DNA of 64,000 nt from Salinilacustrithrix sp003476595. GTDB taxonomy: Bacteria; Actinomycetota; Acidimicrobiia; Acidimicrobiales; Salinilacustritrichaceae. Shown one piece after another: positions 23,587 through 32,458 of the stretch. Within the stretch, counting starts at the first letter, position 1; each line of letters starts with the position of its first letter. The position numbers were made by a program, and so were the translations under genes. The notes beneath the pieces were generated by a model, which was not told the origin of the DNA, searched no databases, and was given only the letters and a program-made list of their open reading frames with translations. The stretch spans positions 62,001 through 126,000 of the forward strand of contig CAXAUZ010000003.1 in the NCBI GenBank assembly GCA_963972525.1. The letters run 5' to 3'.

Positions 23587-25092
23587 GTGGACCGCCGACC
23601 CGCCTCCGACGCCGGTGTGGTGCCCGTCGCCGACGCCCGCGACCTGGATCCGTCGGTCATCGGGGCCAAGGCGGCGAGCCTGGCCCGGATGGTCGACCTG
23701 GGGCTCCGGGTGCCGCCGGCGTTCGTCGTCACCACGGACGTGTGCCGGCGGGTGCTCCAGGAGGGGCACCTGCCCGGGCCCACGGTCGAGGCGATCCGAT
23801 CCGCCGTCACCGACCTCGAGCTCGCGACGGGGCGGGTCTTCGGCGGCGACGACCCCCTGCTCGTGTCGGTCCGCTCCGGTGCCGCGACCTCGATGCCCGG
23901 GATGATGGACACCGTCCTCGACCTCGGGTTCGGGCCCGGCACGCGAGCGGCGCTGGCCGCCCGGGCCGGTGCGACCTTCGCCCGCGGCTGCCACGCCCGC
24001 TTCCTGGCCGGCTGGGCATCGATCGTGCTCGGGGTCGACCCACCCCGCAGCGACGACCCCGACGAGCTCGCCCGAGCGCTCGCCGGCTCGGTGCCCGACG
24101 ACCCCCACCGCCAGCTGGTCGAGGCCGTCGAGGCGGTGTTCCGGTCGTGGGACAACGAGCGGGCCCGGGCCTATCGCGAGCGCCACGGCGTCGACGACGG
24201 CCTCGGCACCGCCGTCGTGGTGCAGGCGATGGTGTTCGGCAACCAGGGGGCGGGCAGCGGCGCCGGCGTGGTGTCGAGCCGGGACCCGAGCACCGGGGCG
24301 CGCGGCCTGCGCGGCGACCTCCTGGTCGACGCGCAGGGCGAGGACGTGGTGGCGGGTTCGCACCGGCCGCGCCCCATCGAGGAGCTCGGCGTGCGGTGGC
24401 CGGAGGTCGATCGCGAGCTGCGAGCCGCCGTGGGCGCGATCGAGTCGGCCACCCGGGACATGGTCGACGTCGAGTTCACGATCGAGGACGGCACCCTCCA
24501 CCTCCTGCAGAGCCGGGTCGGTGCCCGTGCGTCGGCGGCGGCGGTGCGGATCGCCGTGGACCTGGTCGATGAGGGGGCGATCACCGTGGCCGAGGCCCTG
24601 GCCCGGGTCGACGAGGCCCAGCTCGACCGGGCCTCGCGACCGACCATCGATCCGGAGGGTCCCGACCTGCTGGCTGCCGGCCTCGGCGCCTGCCCCGGTG
24701 TGGCCACGGGCGAGGTGTGCCTGTCGTCCGATCACGTGGCGACCCACGACGGACCGGTCGTGCTCGTGCGCCGGGAGACCTCGCCCGACGACATCCGGGG
24801 GATGGTGGCCAGCGCGGGCGTGCTCACGGCTCAGGGTGGGCTGGTCAGCCACGCCGCGCTGATCGCGCGGGAGCTCGACCTCCCGGCGGTGGTCGGCGTC
24901 GAGGAGCTGGAGGTCGACGAGGCGACGGAGACCGCCCGTGTCGGGGGGCAGGTCCTGCGCGACGGGGACGTCATCACCATCGACGGCACCACCGGCCGGG
25001 TGCACCTCGGCGCCGCCCCGGTCGTGAGCGCGGCGCCGAGCGGGCACCTCGCCCGCATCCGGGCCTGGCAGGCGGAGCTCCACCCGGGCTGA
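23587..25092 (+). CDS. PPDK-like PEP/pyruvate-binding protein lacking the PEP barrel
   Basis: 501 residues. N-terminal ATP-grasp region as in pyruvate phosphate dikinase (IGAKAASLARMVDLGLRVPPAFVVTT; SVRSGAATSMPGMMDTVLDLG) and a C-terminal swivelling phosphohistidine domain (TAQGGLVSHAALIARELDLPAVVG, His at the SHAA motif). The protein ends right after this domain, whereas full PPDK (about 880 residues) continues with a PEP/pyruvate TIM barrel. It may act with a separate barrel protein, or phosphorylate another acceptor, as rifampin phosphotransferase-like enzymes do. GTG start with AGGGGAG upstream. Divergent from cydAB. Confidence 0.78.
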   Translation: MDRRPASDAGVVPVADARDLDPSVIGAKAASLARMVDLGLRVPPAFVVTTDVCRRVLQEGHLPGPTVEAIRSAVTDLELATGRVFGGDDPLLVSVRSGAATSMPGMMDTVLDLGFGPGTRAALAARAGATFARGCHARFLAGWASIVLGVDPPRSDDPDELARALAGSVPDDPHRQLVEAVEAVFRSWDNERARAYRERHGVDDGLGTAVVVQAMVFGNQGAGSGAGVVSSRDPSTGARGLRGDLLVDAQGEDVVAGSHRPRPIEELGVRWPEVDRELRAAVGAIESATRDMVDVEFTIEDGTLHLLQSRVGARASAAAVRIAVDLVDEGAITVAEALARVDEAQLDRASRPTIDPEGPDLLAAGLGACPGVATGEVCLSSDHVATHDGPVVLVRRETSPDDIRGMVASAGVLTAQGGLVSHAALIARELDLPAVVGVEELEVDEATETARVGGQVLRDGDVITIDGTTGRVHLGAAPVVSAAPSGHLARIRAWQAELHPG

Positions 25093-25140
25093 TCCGTCCG
25101 CGTCATCCGCATCCGTGCTCGGCCTCGTAGTGCACGTGAG

Positions 25141-26676
25141 ATGGAGAACGCACCCCGCACCCCGACGCTGCATGCCGCCCTCTGGGCGACCGCTGCTGCC
25201 GTGGCTGCGCTGGGCACGGCCGAGCTCGCTGCCGGCATGGTGCAGACCTGGCGGTCGCCGGTCGTCGCCGTGGCCGAATCGGTCATCGACCGGTCGCCCT
25301 CATCGTTCACCCGGTTCGGGATCCGCACCTTCGGCACCAACGACAAGGCCGCCCTGATCATCGGGATCCTCCTCATCCTCGCGGTCGTCGCCCCGCTCCT
25401 CGGCGCGGCGGCCCGCCGGCGGCCCTGGGCGGGGGTCTCCGGCTTCATCCTCTTCGGCGTGGTCGGGGCCGCCGCCTCGATGGACGGTGGCCCCACGGCC
25501 GCCGCCGTCCCGGCGGTCCTCGCCGCACTGATCGGCGCCGGCACCATGCTGGTCGCCTTCCGTCCGCGCTCCGGCGAGCGTCGCATCCCGTCCGATGCAG
25601 GGGTCGGGCGGCGTGAGATGCTCGCCGGGGCCGGAGCGCTCACCGCGCTCGGCCTGGTCATGGCCGCTGGCGGACGCGTGCTGCGCGACCGCTTCAGCGC
25701 CGCCGCATCCCGCGCGGCGCTGGTGCTGCCGGGCGCTCGCCAACCGCTCCCGGCAGCACCGGCGGGCGCGTCGTTCGAGGGGATCCCCGGCCTGTCCCCG
25801 CTGTTCACGCCGAACGATCGCTTCTACCGCATCGACACCGCCCTCCTGATCCCCCAGGTCCCGGTGGAGGACTGGACGCTGCGGGTCCACGGCATGGTCG
25901 ACGAGCCCTTCGAGATCGGCTTCGACGAGCTCACGTCCCTGGGCCTGGTCGAGACCGACATCACCCTCACCTGCGTGTCCAACCGCCTCGGCGGCGACCT
26001 GGTCGGCAACGCCCGCTGGCTCGGCGTCCCCCTGCGCCTGCTGCTCGAGCGGGCGGGCGTCCAGGACCGGGCCGACCAGATCGTCGGCCGTTCGGTCGAC
26101 GGCTACACCTGCGGCTTCCCCGTCGAGGCTGCCTTCGACCGGGACGCCCTCGTCGCCGTCGGGATGAACGGCGAGCCGCTGCCCCTGCAGCACGGCTTCC
26201 CTGCCCGGCTCGTCACCCCCGGGCTGTACGGCTACGTCTCGGCCACGAAGTGGCTGAGCGAGATCGAGCTCACCCGGTTCGACACCTTCGACCAGTACTG
26301 GGTGCCCCGCGGCTACGCCGAGCGGGCACCCATCAAGACGATGTCCCGCATCGACGTGCCCCGCTCGGGCCAGATCGTCGATGCGGGTGACACGGTCATC
26401 GCCGGCGTCGCCTGGGCCCAGACCCGCGGCATCAGCAAGGTCGAGGTCAGCATCGACGACGGCCCCTTCGCCGAGGCCGAGCTCGCCGACGCCCTCACCG
26501 ACGACACGTGGCGCCAGTGGCGGATGCCGTGGACGGCCACCGCCGGTGCCCACCGCCTCGCTGTCCGCTGCACCGACGGCGACGGCCAGCTCCAGCGCGA
26601 GGAGCGCGACGAGCCCCTGCCCGACGGTGCGTCGGGCTGGCAGTCCCTCCTCGTCACCGTCCGCGAGCCGTCATGA
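25141..26676 (+). CDS. Membrane-anchored sulfite-oxidase-type molybdopterin oxidoreductase
   Basis: 511 residues. The first 190 residues hold about four to five hydrophobic helices (for example AALIIGILLILAVVAPLLGAAA and TAAAVPAVLAALIGAGTMLVAF, then REMLAGAGALTALGLVMAAGG). The remainder is the oxidoreductase molybdopterin domain with the presumed molybdenum cysteine in DITLTCVSNRLGGDLVGNARW and a C-terminal Mo-co dimerisation/Ig-like domain. It should act outside the membrane on sulfite or another small substrate. Combined with the persulfide genes upstream, sulfite to sulfate is attractive but unproven. The FAS1 lipoprotein follows after 78 bp. Confidence 0.87.
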   Translation: MENAPRTPTLHAALWATAAAVAALGTAELAAGMVQTWRSPVVAVAESVIDRSPSSFTRFGIRTFGTNDKAALIIGILLILAVVAPLLGAAARRRPWAGVSGFILFGVVGAAASMDGGPTAAAVPAVLAALIGAGTMLVAFRPRSGERRIPSDAGVGRREMLAGAGALTALGLVMAAGGRVLRDRFSAAASRAALVLPGARQPLPAAPAGASFEGIPGLSPLFTPNDRFYRIDTALLIPQVPVEDWTLRVHGMVDEPFEIGFDELTSLGLVETDITLTCVSNRLGGDLVGNARWLGVPLRLLLERAGVQDRADQIVGRSVDGYTCGFPVEAAFDRDALVAVGMNGEPLPLQHGFPARLVTPGLYGYVSATKWLSEIELTRFDTFDQYWVPRGYAERAPIKTMSRIDVPRSGQIVDAGDTVIAGVAWAQTRGISKVEVSIDDGPFAEAELADALTDDTWRQWRMPWTATAGAHRLAVRCTDGDGQLQREERDEPLPDGASGWQSLLVTVREPS

Positions 26677-26754
26677 GCGGCTCGCCCCAGATCGCCGCCC
26701 GGCTCGTCCGGCCGGACGAAACCCCCCAACCACCACCACAGGAGAACCCCTGAC

Positions 26755-27420
26755 ATGACCCGCTTCCGCCTGATCCGAGTGGCCGGCCTCGCGCTGTCCC
26801 TCTCCCTGGTCGCTGCCGCATGTGGCGACGACGACGACACCGACACCTCTGCCGACGCCCCGGTCGAGGAGACCTCTGAGGACATGGGCGATGAGTCCGC
26901 AGCCCCGGTCGACTCCGCCGAGGCCTGCGACGCCGACGCCATCGTCGCTGCGGTCGAGGGTGGCCCCGACGAGGGCACGCTCGCCGGCATGACCGACGAC
27001 CCGGTCGGCACGGCTGCGTCCAGCAACCCCGTGCTCACCACGCTGGTCACCGCCGTGACCGAGGCTGAGCTCGTCGACACCCTCAACTCGGCCGAGGCCC
27101 TCACCGTGTTCGCCCCGACCGACTGCGCGTTCGCGGCGCTCGACCCGGCGACCCTCGAGGCCGCCCTCGCCGACCCGAGCGGTCTGCTCACCCAGGTCCT
27201 GGGCTTCCACGTCATCGCCGGCGAGCGCCTGTCCTCCGAGGACCTGGCCGGCATGACCGAGCTGACGACCTTCACCGACGAGACGCTGGAGATCAGCGCT
27301 GACGGCGGCACCGTCTCCGTCGGTGGTGGCCAGGCCAACGTCGTGGTCCCCGACATCCAGACCGCCAACGCCACGGTGCACCTGATCGACTCGGTGATGC
27401 TCCCGCCGTCCGCCGGCTGA
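26755..27420 (+). CDS. Fasciclin (FAS1) domain lipoprotein
   Basis: 221 residues. Signal peptide with lipobox VAAAC at residues 17-21, then an acidic low-complexity linker (DDDDTDTSADAPVEETSEDMGDES region), then one FAS1 domain: PVLTTLVTAVTEAELVDTLNSAEALTVFAPTDCAF (H1-like) and VVVPDIQTANATVHLIDSVMLPP (H2-like). Such proteins mediate adhesion or serve as partners of molybdo- or haem enzymes in some actinobacteria. AGGAG precedes the ATG. Likely co-expressed with the molybdoprotein; a terminator follows 30 bp after the stop. Confidence 0.88.
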   Translation: MTRFRLIRVAGLALSLSLVAAACGDDDDTDTSADAPVEETSEDMGDESAAPVDSAEACDADAIVAAVEGGPDEGTLAGMTDDPVGTAASSNPVLTTLVTAVTEAELVDTLNSAEALTVFAPTDCAFAALDPATLEAALADPSGLLTQVLGFHVIAGERLSSEDLAGMTELTTFTDETLEISADGGTVSVGGGQANVVVPDIQTANATVHLIDSVMLPPSAG

Positions 27421-27449
27421 GCCCCACCAGCGACCGAACCCAGATGGTT

Positions 27450-27492
27450 CTGGGCCGCGGTGCACGCCCTCCGTGCGTGCACCGCGGCCCAG
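27450..27492. terminator. Strong bidirectional hairpin terminator
   Basis: 18 perfect pairs: CTGGGCCGCGGTGCACGC (27450-27467) with 27475-27492 around a 7-nt loop, between the convergent FAS1 and quinone-reductase genes. No T-tract. Confidence 0.75.
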
Positions 27493-27512
27493 CTCCGCGT
27501 CTGAGCCCTGCT

Positions 27513-28337
27513 TCAGAGCTCGATGACGAGTCGCCCGCGGACGCCGCCGGCATCCAGGAGGCGGTGCGCCTCGCCGGCCTGGTCCATCGGGAACGTCTGG
27601 GCCACCCGCATGGTGACCTGGTCGTCCTCGACCTGCTCACGCAGCCGGTCGAGCTTCGCCTGCTCCTCCAGGTATCGACGGACCCACACCTGGTGCATGC
27701 GGATGCCCCGGGGGGCGTCGACCTTCAGGCCCCGCACGGCAGCGAAGCCGCCACCGTCGCGGATGGCGGGGAAGAGGGCCTCGTCCTGGACGGAGCCGTC
27801 GCAGAGGCCATCGACGCCGTCGGGGGCGTGCTCGAGGATCCGCTCGGCCATCCCGTGACCCCGACGCACGACGATGTCGGCGCCGAGGTCGCGCACCAGC
27901 TGCTCGTCGGCCTCGGACGCGTCGGCGATCACCCGGAGCCCGTCGGCCTTGGCCAGCTGGACGCAGTAGCCGCCGAACGCGCCGGCGGCACCGGTGACTG
28001 CGACGGTGCCCCCGCTGGAGACGTCGAGCTCGTCGAGCGCCAACCGGGCCGGGAGCCCGTTCATCGGGATGGTGGATGCCTCGGCGAAGGAGGCGCCGGC
28101 GGGCGTGCGGGCCACGGAACCGGCCGGCAGCGCCAGGCGTTGGCAGTAGCCGCCGTGGGCACCGTCGGGCAGCACGATGGCCATGACGTGGTCGCCCACC
28201 TCCAGGTCGGTCTCCACGCCGTCGCCGATTGCCTCGAGCACGCCGGCGGCATCCATGCCCGGCACGTACGGCGGCGGGTCCTTGCGCTGCTGCTCGGCGC
28301 GGGCACCGTTGCGGACGTAGGTGTCGGTGGGGTTCAC
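27513..28337 (-). CDS. Quinone oxidoreductase-like MDR protein, N-terminally truncated
   Basis: 274 residues of a medium-chain dehydrogenase (zeta-crystallin-like) without zinc ligands: GVLEAIGDGVETDLEVGDHVMA, the NADPH-binding GTVAVTGAAGAFGGYCVQLAK, and RGRLVIEL at the end. The usual family start (about 42-45 residues encoding the first strands, ending in the AAGVNPTD-type segment) is missing: the frame begins at VNPTDTYVRNG right after the pncB stop (9 bp between), and the preceding in-frame codon is that stop. GTG at 28337 is the only start offered and has no clear ribosome site. Probably a partly deleted gene, or a translationally coupled short variant. Confidence 0.6.
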   Translation of the reverse strand: MNPTDTYVRNGARAEQQRKDPPPYVPGMDAAGVLEAIGDGVETDLEVGDHVMAIVLPDGAHGGYCQRLALPAGSVARTPAGASFAEASTIPMNGLPARLALDELDVSSGGTVAVTGAAGAFGGYCVQLAKADGLRVIADASEADEQLVRDLGADIVVRRGHGMAERILEHAPDGVDGLCDGSVQDEALFPAIRDGGGFAAVRGLKVDAPRGIRMHQVWVRRYLEEQAKLDRLREQVEDDQVTMRVAQTFPMDQAGEAHRLLDAGGVRGRLVIEL

Positions 28338-28346
28338 CGTCGTCGC

Positions 28347-29906
28347 TCAGCGCCCGGCGCGGAGCCGCTCCACCGTCTCCTGCTGGATCCGGTGCAGTCG
28401 GTCGCTGAGGGACACGTGGTAGCGGTGCGGGTTGACCATGCGTCGCACGCCGGGGTCGAGTTCGTCGACGTCGGCCCGGCGACGTCCCCGGAGCTCGTCC
28501 AGCGTCGACGGCGGTCGGGTGGGGCGGCCGTCGACGAACACCACGTCGCGGAGCGGCTCCACCCGGCTGATCTCGTCCCGGTGGACCTCCCGCCGCACGC
28601 CGGACTGGGAGTGGTGGTGCAGCGTCATCCGGTCGACGCCGTCGAAGGGCACCTCGTCAGGAGCGGTCATCAGGTCGACGGTGGCCCGGCCCCGCTGGTC
28701 GTGGAGCCGCCAGCACGCCTTGGGCCCGGTGATGGGCACCTTCGCCGGGTTCTCCGACAGCTTCAGCGCCGGCAGCCACGCCCCGGACTCGTCGGTGATG
28801 GCGGTCAGCTTGTAGACGCCGCCCAGCGCCGGGTCCCCCTCGGAGGTGATGAGGCGGGTGCCCACGCCGTACACCAGCCGGCGACAGAGCGCGTCCGGGT
28901 CCAGGCCGGCCTTCGGCGCCTCGTCGATCACCTGGGTCCGCACCTGCCAGATGGTGACCTCGTCGAGGTCGCCGGACAGCACGATGCGGGCCTGCTCGAA
29001 GCCGGCGTCGTCGAGCAGCCGGGCCGACTCCACGGCCAGGTGGGCCAGGTCGCCGGAGTCGAGGCGGATGCCCGCCGGCTCGTGCCCGCCGGCGCGCAGC
29101 TCCTCGAACACCCGGATGGCGTTGGGCACCCCAGAGCGCAGCGTGTCCACCGTGTCGACCAGCAGGATGCACTCGTCGGGGTAGCGGCGGGCGAAGGACC
29201 GGAACGCGCCGAGCTCCCCGTTGCCGAGCGCCAGGTGCGCCTGGACGAGGCTGTGGGCGTGGGTGCCCTTGGGGTCGGTGCCGAGGGCGACCGATGCCTG
29301 CACGTTCGACGTCGCTGAGCAGCCGCCGATGAGGGCGGCCCTGGCCGCCTCGTCCACGGCCGCGCCCGGACCCCGGCGCATGCCGAACTCGAGCACGTCG
29401 CCGCCCCGGGCGCTCTCCACGACCCGCGCCGCCTTGGTGGCGATCAGCGTCGGGTAGTTGCACTGGTTGAGCAGGGCGGTCTCCAGCAGCTGAGCGGCGG
29501 CGAGGGGCCCGGTCACCGTCATCATCGGCACGTTCGGGTGCACCACACGTCCCTCGGCGACGGCCTCCACCTCCAGGTCGCGGAAGTGGCCGTGCTCGGC
29601 CAGCCAGGCGAGGAAGTCGTCGGAGTAGCGCCGTTCGCCGGCCGGGTTGCGCTGCGCTGCCAGCGCGTCCAGGTCCGCGTCCGTGACCGCCACCGTGGCC
29701 ATCCACTCGAGCATGGGCTCGAGGCCGGCGAACACGCAGAAGCCGGCCTGGTGGCTGCCGTAGTCCGGGTTCGACCGGTAGAGGTGGTCGAACTGCGCCG
29801 TGCGGTGGGCGATGCCGTCCTCGACGTAGAGCTGGGCCATGACCAGCTGGTAGGAGTCGGTGAAGAGGGCGCTGCGGTGCCAGGTGGGCGGGCCGGTGTC
29901 GCTCAC
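28347..29906 (-). CDS. pncB: Nicotinate phosphoribosyltransferase
   Basis: 519 residues. Type II NAPRTase: LFTDSYQLVMAQLYVEDG at the N-terminus, the phosphoribosyl site segments LEFGMRRGPG, GGCSATSNVQASVALGTDPKGTHAHSLVQ and IRLDSGDLAHLAVESARLLDDAG. Converts nicotinate plus PRPP to NaMN in NAD salvage. The GTG start overlaps the stop of the nicotinamidase gene (GTGA), so the two steps (nicotinamide to nicotinate to NaMN) are translationally coupled. The C-terminus VNPHRYHVSLSDRL is intact, so the truncated gene downstream has not eroded it. Confidence 0.93.
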   Translation of the reverse strand: MSDTGPPTWHRSALFTDSYQLVMAQLYVEDGIAHRTAQFDHLYRSNPDYGSHQAGFCVFAGLEPMLEWMATVAVTDADLDALAAQRNPAGERRYSDDFLAWLAEHGHFRDLEVEAVAEGRVVHPNVPMMTVTGPLAAAQLLETALLNQCNYPTLIATKAARVVESARGGDVLEFGMRRGPGAAVDEAARAALIGGCSATSNVQASVALGTDPKGTHAHSLVQAHLALGNGELGAFRSFARRYPDECILLVDTVDTLRSGVPNAIRVFEELRAGGHEPAGIRLDSGDLAHLAVESARLLDDAGFEQARIVLSGDLDEVTIWQVRTQVIDEAPKAGLDPDALCRRLVYGVGTRLITSEGDPALGGVYKLTAITDESGAWLPALKLSENPAKVPITGPKACWRLHDQRGRATVDLMTAPDEVPFDGVDRMTLHHHSQSGVRREVHRDEISRVEPLRDVVFVDGRPTRPPSTLDELRGRRRADVDELDPGVRRMVNPHRYHVSLSDRLHRIQQETVERLRAGR

Positions 29907-30514
29907 GGCTCGGCACCGACGACGCGCACGCCGGCGTCGCGCAGCGCGGCGAGCGCGCGTTGGCCGTCGCCGGGCTCCACGTCGACGGGGCGGGTGGCGT
30001 CCCAGCGCACGGTCGTGTCGAGGTCGAGCGCCGCGGCATCCAGCGCGGTGGCCTTCACGCACACGTCGGCCGCCAGCCCCACGACCACGACCCGCTGGAC
30101 CTTCCGCTCGCGCAGGTAGCCACCGAGGCCGGTCGGGCTGGCCGCCCCGGTGTCGGGATCGAGCACGGTGAACGCCGAGTAGCCGTCCTCGCCGCCGGTC
30201 CCCTTGCGGACGACGAGGTCGGCCTCGACGTCGAGGTCCGGGTGCAGCTCGGCACCCCACGTCGAGCGGACGCAGTGGACGGGCCACGTCCCGCCATCGG
30301 TGGTGAAGTGCGGGGTGGCCGGCGGGTGCCAGTCCTGGGTGGTGACGACCGTGGCCCCGCCCCCGCGCGCCGCCGCGATCTCGTCGTTCACGGCGGGGAT
30401 GATGTCGTTCCCGCCTGCGACGTACAGCGAGCCGGACGGGTCGGCGAAGTCGTTCTGCACGTCGACCACGACGAGCGCGGTCTCGGGGTCGTAGGTGATG
30501 ACGTCGTCGGGCAC
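29903..30514 (-). CDS. pncA: Nicotinamidase (isochorismatase family)
   Basis: 203 residues. Catalytic Asp in ALVVVDVQNDFADPSG, metal-binding DWHPPATPHFTT, catalytic Lys in VRKGTGGEDGYSAF and the cysteine nucleophile in VVGLAADVCVKATALDA. Hydrolyses nicotinamide to nicotinate. Start GTG (30512-30514) chosen over an upstream ATG in the open frame because AGGAGG is placed 4-5 bp before it. Divergent from the diguanylate cyclase gene; the intergenic stretch holds an imperfect palindrome at 30550-30566. Confidence 0.93.
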   Translation of the reverse strand: MPDDVITYDPETALVVVDVQNDFADPSGSLYVAGGNDIIPAVNDEIAAARGGGATVVTTQDWHPPATPHFTTDGGTWPVHCVRSTWGAELHPDLDVEADLVVRKGTGGEDGYSAFTVLDPDTGAASPTGLGGYLRERKVQRVVVVGLAADVCVKATALDAAALDLDTTVRWDATRPVDVEPGDGQRALAALRDAGVRVVGAEP

Positions 30515-30549
30515 GGGGCCTCCTCGGTCGGGTTCGGGACCGATCCTAC

Positions 30550-30566
30550 GAACGTCCGGTATGTTC
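30550..30566. promoter_or_regulatory. Imperfect palindrome between pncA and the GGDEF gene
   Basis: GAAC and GTTC arms flank a 9-bp centre with partial symmetry (GAACGTCCGGTATGTTC). A minus-strand TAGGAT (complement of 30543-30548) may be the pncA -10, so a protein bound here would touch the pncA promoter. The spacing is wrong for LexA. Confidence 0.3.
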
Positions 30567-30603
30567 GCTGCTGCGAGGCGACGCGAACCGGTCTGGGGAC
30601 CAC

Positions 30604-32436
30604 GTGCGACGAGCGGGAGCACAACACGACGACGCGCATCCGGCCACCGGGCTGCTCACCCGCATGGGTCGGTGGCAGCGCGCCACGACGGTCGGCCTGG
30701 CCCTCGTGGCGATCTCCCTCCTCGCGCTGGCCGGGATCCACAACCAGCTCCACGGCCCCCGGGTGCGGGACAGCATCGAGGCGACCAGGATCGTCCGGAC
30801 CACGCACGAGGCGATGCTCGACATGCAGGGCGGGCTCCGGGCGTACGCGCTGACCGGCGACGAGCGGTTCCTCCAGGCGTACCAGGACGCTCGCCGGGTG
30901 ATGGAGCGCATGGACGCGACGGTGCTGCCCGTCGACGACGACGTGAGCCGGCTGCACCTCGAGCTCCGGCTGTCGCAGGCCGCCTGGCTCAACGGATGGG
31001 TCCCCGAGGCGCTGGCGCTCGGCGAGGCCGGCGGGAGCGACGGGGTGCTCAGCGAAGCGCTGGTCTTCGAGGGCAAGCAGCTCTTCGACGCCTACCGCAC
31101 CGACCACGCCGCGCTCATCGGCGCGCTCCAGGCCGAGCGTGCCGACGCCATCGACGGCCAGACCGAAGCGGTGACCCGGACGGCAGCGCTCGCCGTGGTC
31201 ATGGCGTTCGCCACGGCGGCCTTCTCCCTGGTGCAGGGCCGCCGGCTCCGCGACGACGTGAGGGACGGGCTCGACGCCATCCAGCTCCGCCTCGACCGGG
31301 TCGCCGCCGGCGACCTCCAGCCGGGTCCGGTGCCGTCGGGTCCAGCCGAGCTTGCCGGCATCCAGCGCGGCATCGACGTCACGGCAGCGGAGCTCGCGTC
31401 GGCCCGGGCCGAGGTCGACGTGCAGGGTGATCAGCTCCGGACGCAGAACCGCCAGCTCGGCCAGGTGCTGCGCTTCGCGCGCGAGGTCGCGGGGAGCCTC
31501 AACCTGCGCTACGTCATCCGGGGCCTCTGCGCCGCGGCGACGAACATCACGGCTTCGGACCGCGTGGTCGTGTGGCTCCGCAGCACCGACGAGCAGACCC
31601 TGGAGGCGGTCGCGGACAGCTCGGCGCCTGCGCTCGAGCCGATCGGGCTGGAACCGGTCCCGATCGGTGAGGGGCCGGTCGGTCGGGCGGCCCGGTTCGG
31701 TCGCGTCGAGGGCCGCCCCGGGGGCTCGGTCCACAAGGCGCTGGACCACGACGCCGGAGACGGCATGGTGGCGGTGCCGATGGTGGTCGGCGCCGAGGTC
31801 ATCGGCGTGATCCAGGTCGGGTTCCCGCCCGACGCCGAGGAGCCCGACACCACGATGCGGGTCCTCGAGGCGCTCGCCACCCAGGCGGCGACGGCGGTGG
31901 GCGCAGCCCGGGTCCACGAGCACACCGAGACGATGGCGATGACGGACGCGCTCACGCAGCTGCCGAACCGACGCCGCATGGAGATGGACCTGGACCGCGA
32001 GGTCGGTGCGAGCCACCGGTACGGCCGACCGCTCGGGTTCGCCATGATCGACGTCGACAGGTTCAAGGACTACAACGACGCGCTCGGCCACCAGGCGGCC
32101 GACGTCGCCCTGCAGACCATCGCCCGGATCCTCGCGGCAAGCGTCCGGGGCAGCGACACCGTCTACCGCTACGGCGGTGAGGAGATCGCGGTCGTCATGC
32201 GGGAGACCGACATCGAGTCGGCCTGCCTGCTCGGCGAGCGCCTGCGTGAGGCGGTCGAGCACCACTTCGCCGCCCCTGGCCAGCCCCGACCCGTGACGAT
32301 CTCGGTGGGTGTCGCCTCCATGCCCGTGCACGCCACATCCCTGCCGTCGCTGGTGGGCGCCGCGGACCAGGCGCTGTACGACGCCAAGCGCAGGGGTCGC
32401 AACCGCACGGTCGTCGCCGGGTCCGAGGCCGCCTGA
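30604..32436 (+). CDS. CHASE3-HAMP-GAF-GGDEF diguanylate cyclase
   Basis: 610 residues. One helix near 25-45, an extracytoplasmic CHASE3-like domain (QGGLRAYALTGDERFLQAYQDARR), a second helix near 197-215, HAMP (LDRVAAGDLQPGP), a GAF domain (about 290-430) and GGDEF. The active loop is YGGEEI near 523-528, a functional variant, and RGSD sits five residues before it, matching the RxxD inhibitory site, so the enzyme should make c-di-GMP under product inhibition. GTG 30604 gives a hydrophilic leader; ATG 30664 is an alternative. Convergent with the histidine kinase gene (22 bp gap). Confidence 0.9.
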   Translation: MRRAGAQHDDAHPATGLLTRMGRWQRATTVGLALVAISLLALAGIHNQLHGPRVRDSIEATRIVRTTHEAMLDMQGGLRAYALTGDERFLQAYQDARRVMERMDATVLPVDDDVSRLHLELRLSQAAWLNGWVPEALALGEAGGSDGVLSEALVFEGKQLFDAYRTDHAALIGALQAERADAIDGQTEAVTRTAALAVVMAFATAAFSLVQGRRLRDDVRDGLDAIQLRLDRVAAGDLQPGPVPSGPAELAGIQRGIDVTAAELASARAEVDVQGDQLRTQNRQLGQVLRFAREVAGSLNLRYVIRGLCAAATNITASDRVVVWLRSTDEQTLEAVADSSAPALEPIGLEPVPIGEGPVGRAARFGRVEGRPGGSVHKALDHDAGDGMVAVPMVVGAEVIGVIQVGFPPDAEEPDTTMRVLEALATQAATAVGAARVHEHTETMAMTDALTQLPNRRRMEMDLDREVGASHRYGRPLGFAMIDVDRFKDYNDALGHQAADVALQTIARILAASVRGSDTVYRYGGEEIAVVMRETDIESACLLGERLREAVEHHFAAPGQPRPVTISVGVASMPVHATSLPSLVGAADQALYDAKRRGRNRTVVAGSEAA

Positions 32437-32458
32437 AGCCCCGGAGTGCGCCGGCCCC

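Noticed and set aside
26673..26753. 26-codon ORF with ATGA overlap between the molybdoprotein and FAS1 genes
   Set aside because: Proline/glutamine-rich, no ribosome site of its own, no recognisable pattern; probably just leader sequence.
30549..30567. CGAAC...GTTCG near pncA as a LexA box
   Set aside because: Nine bases separate the arms; LexA boxes have four.
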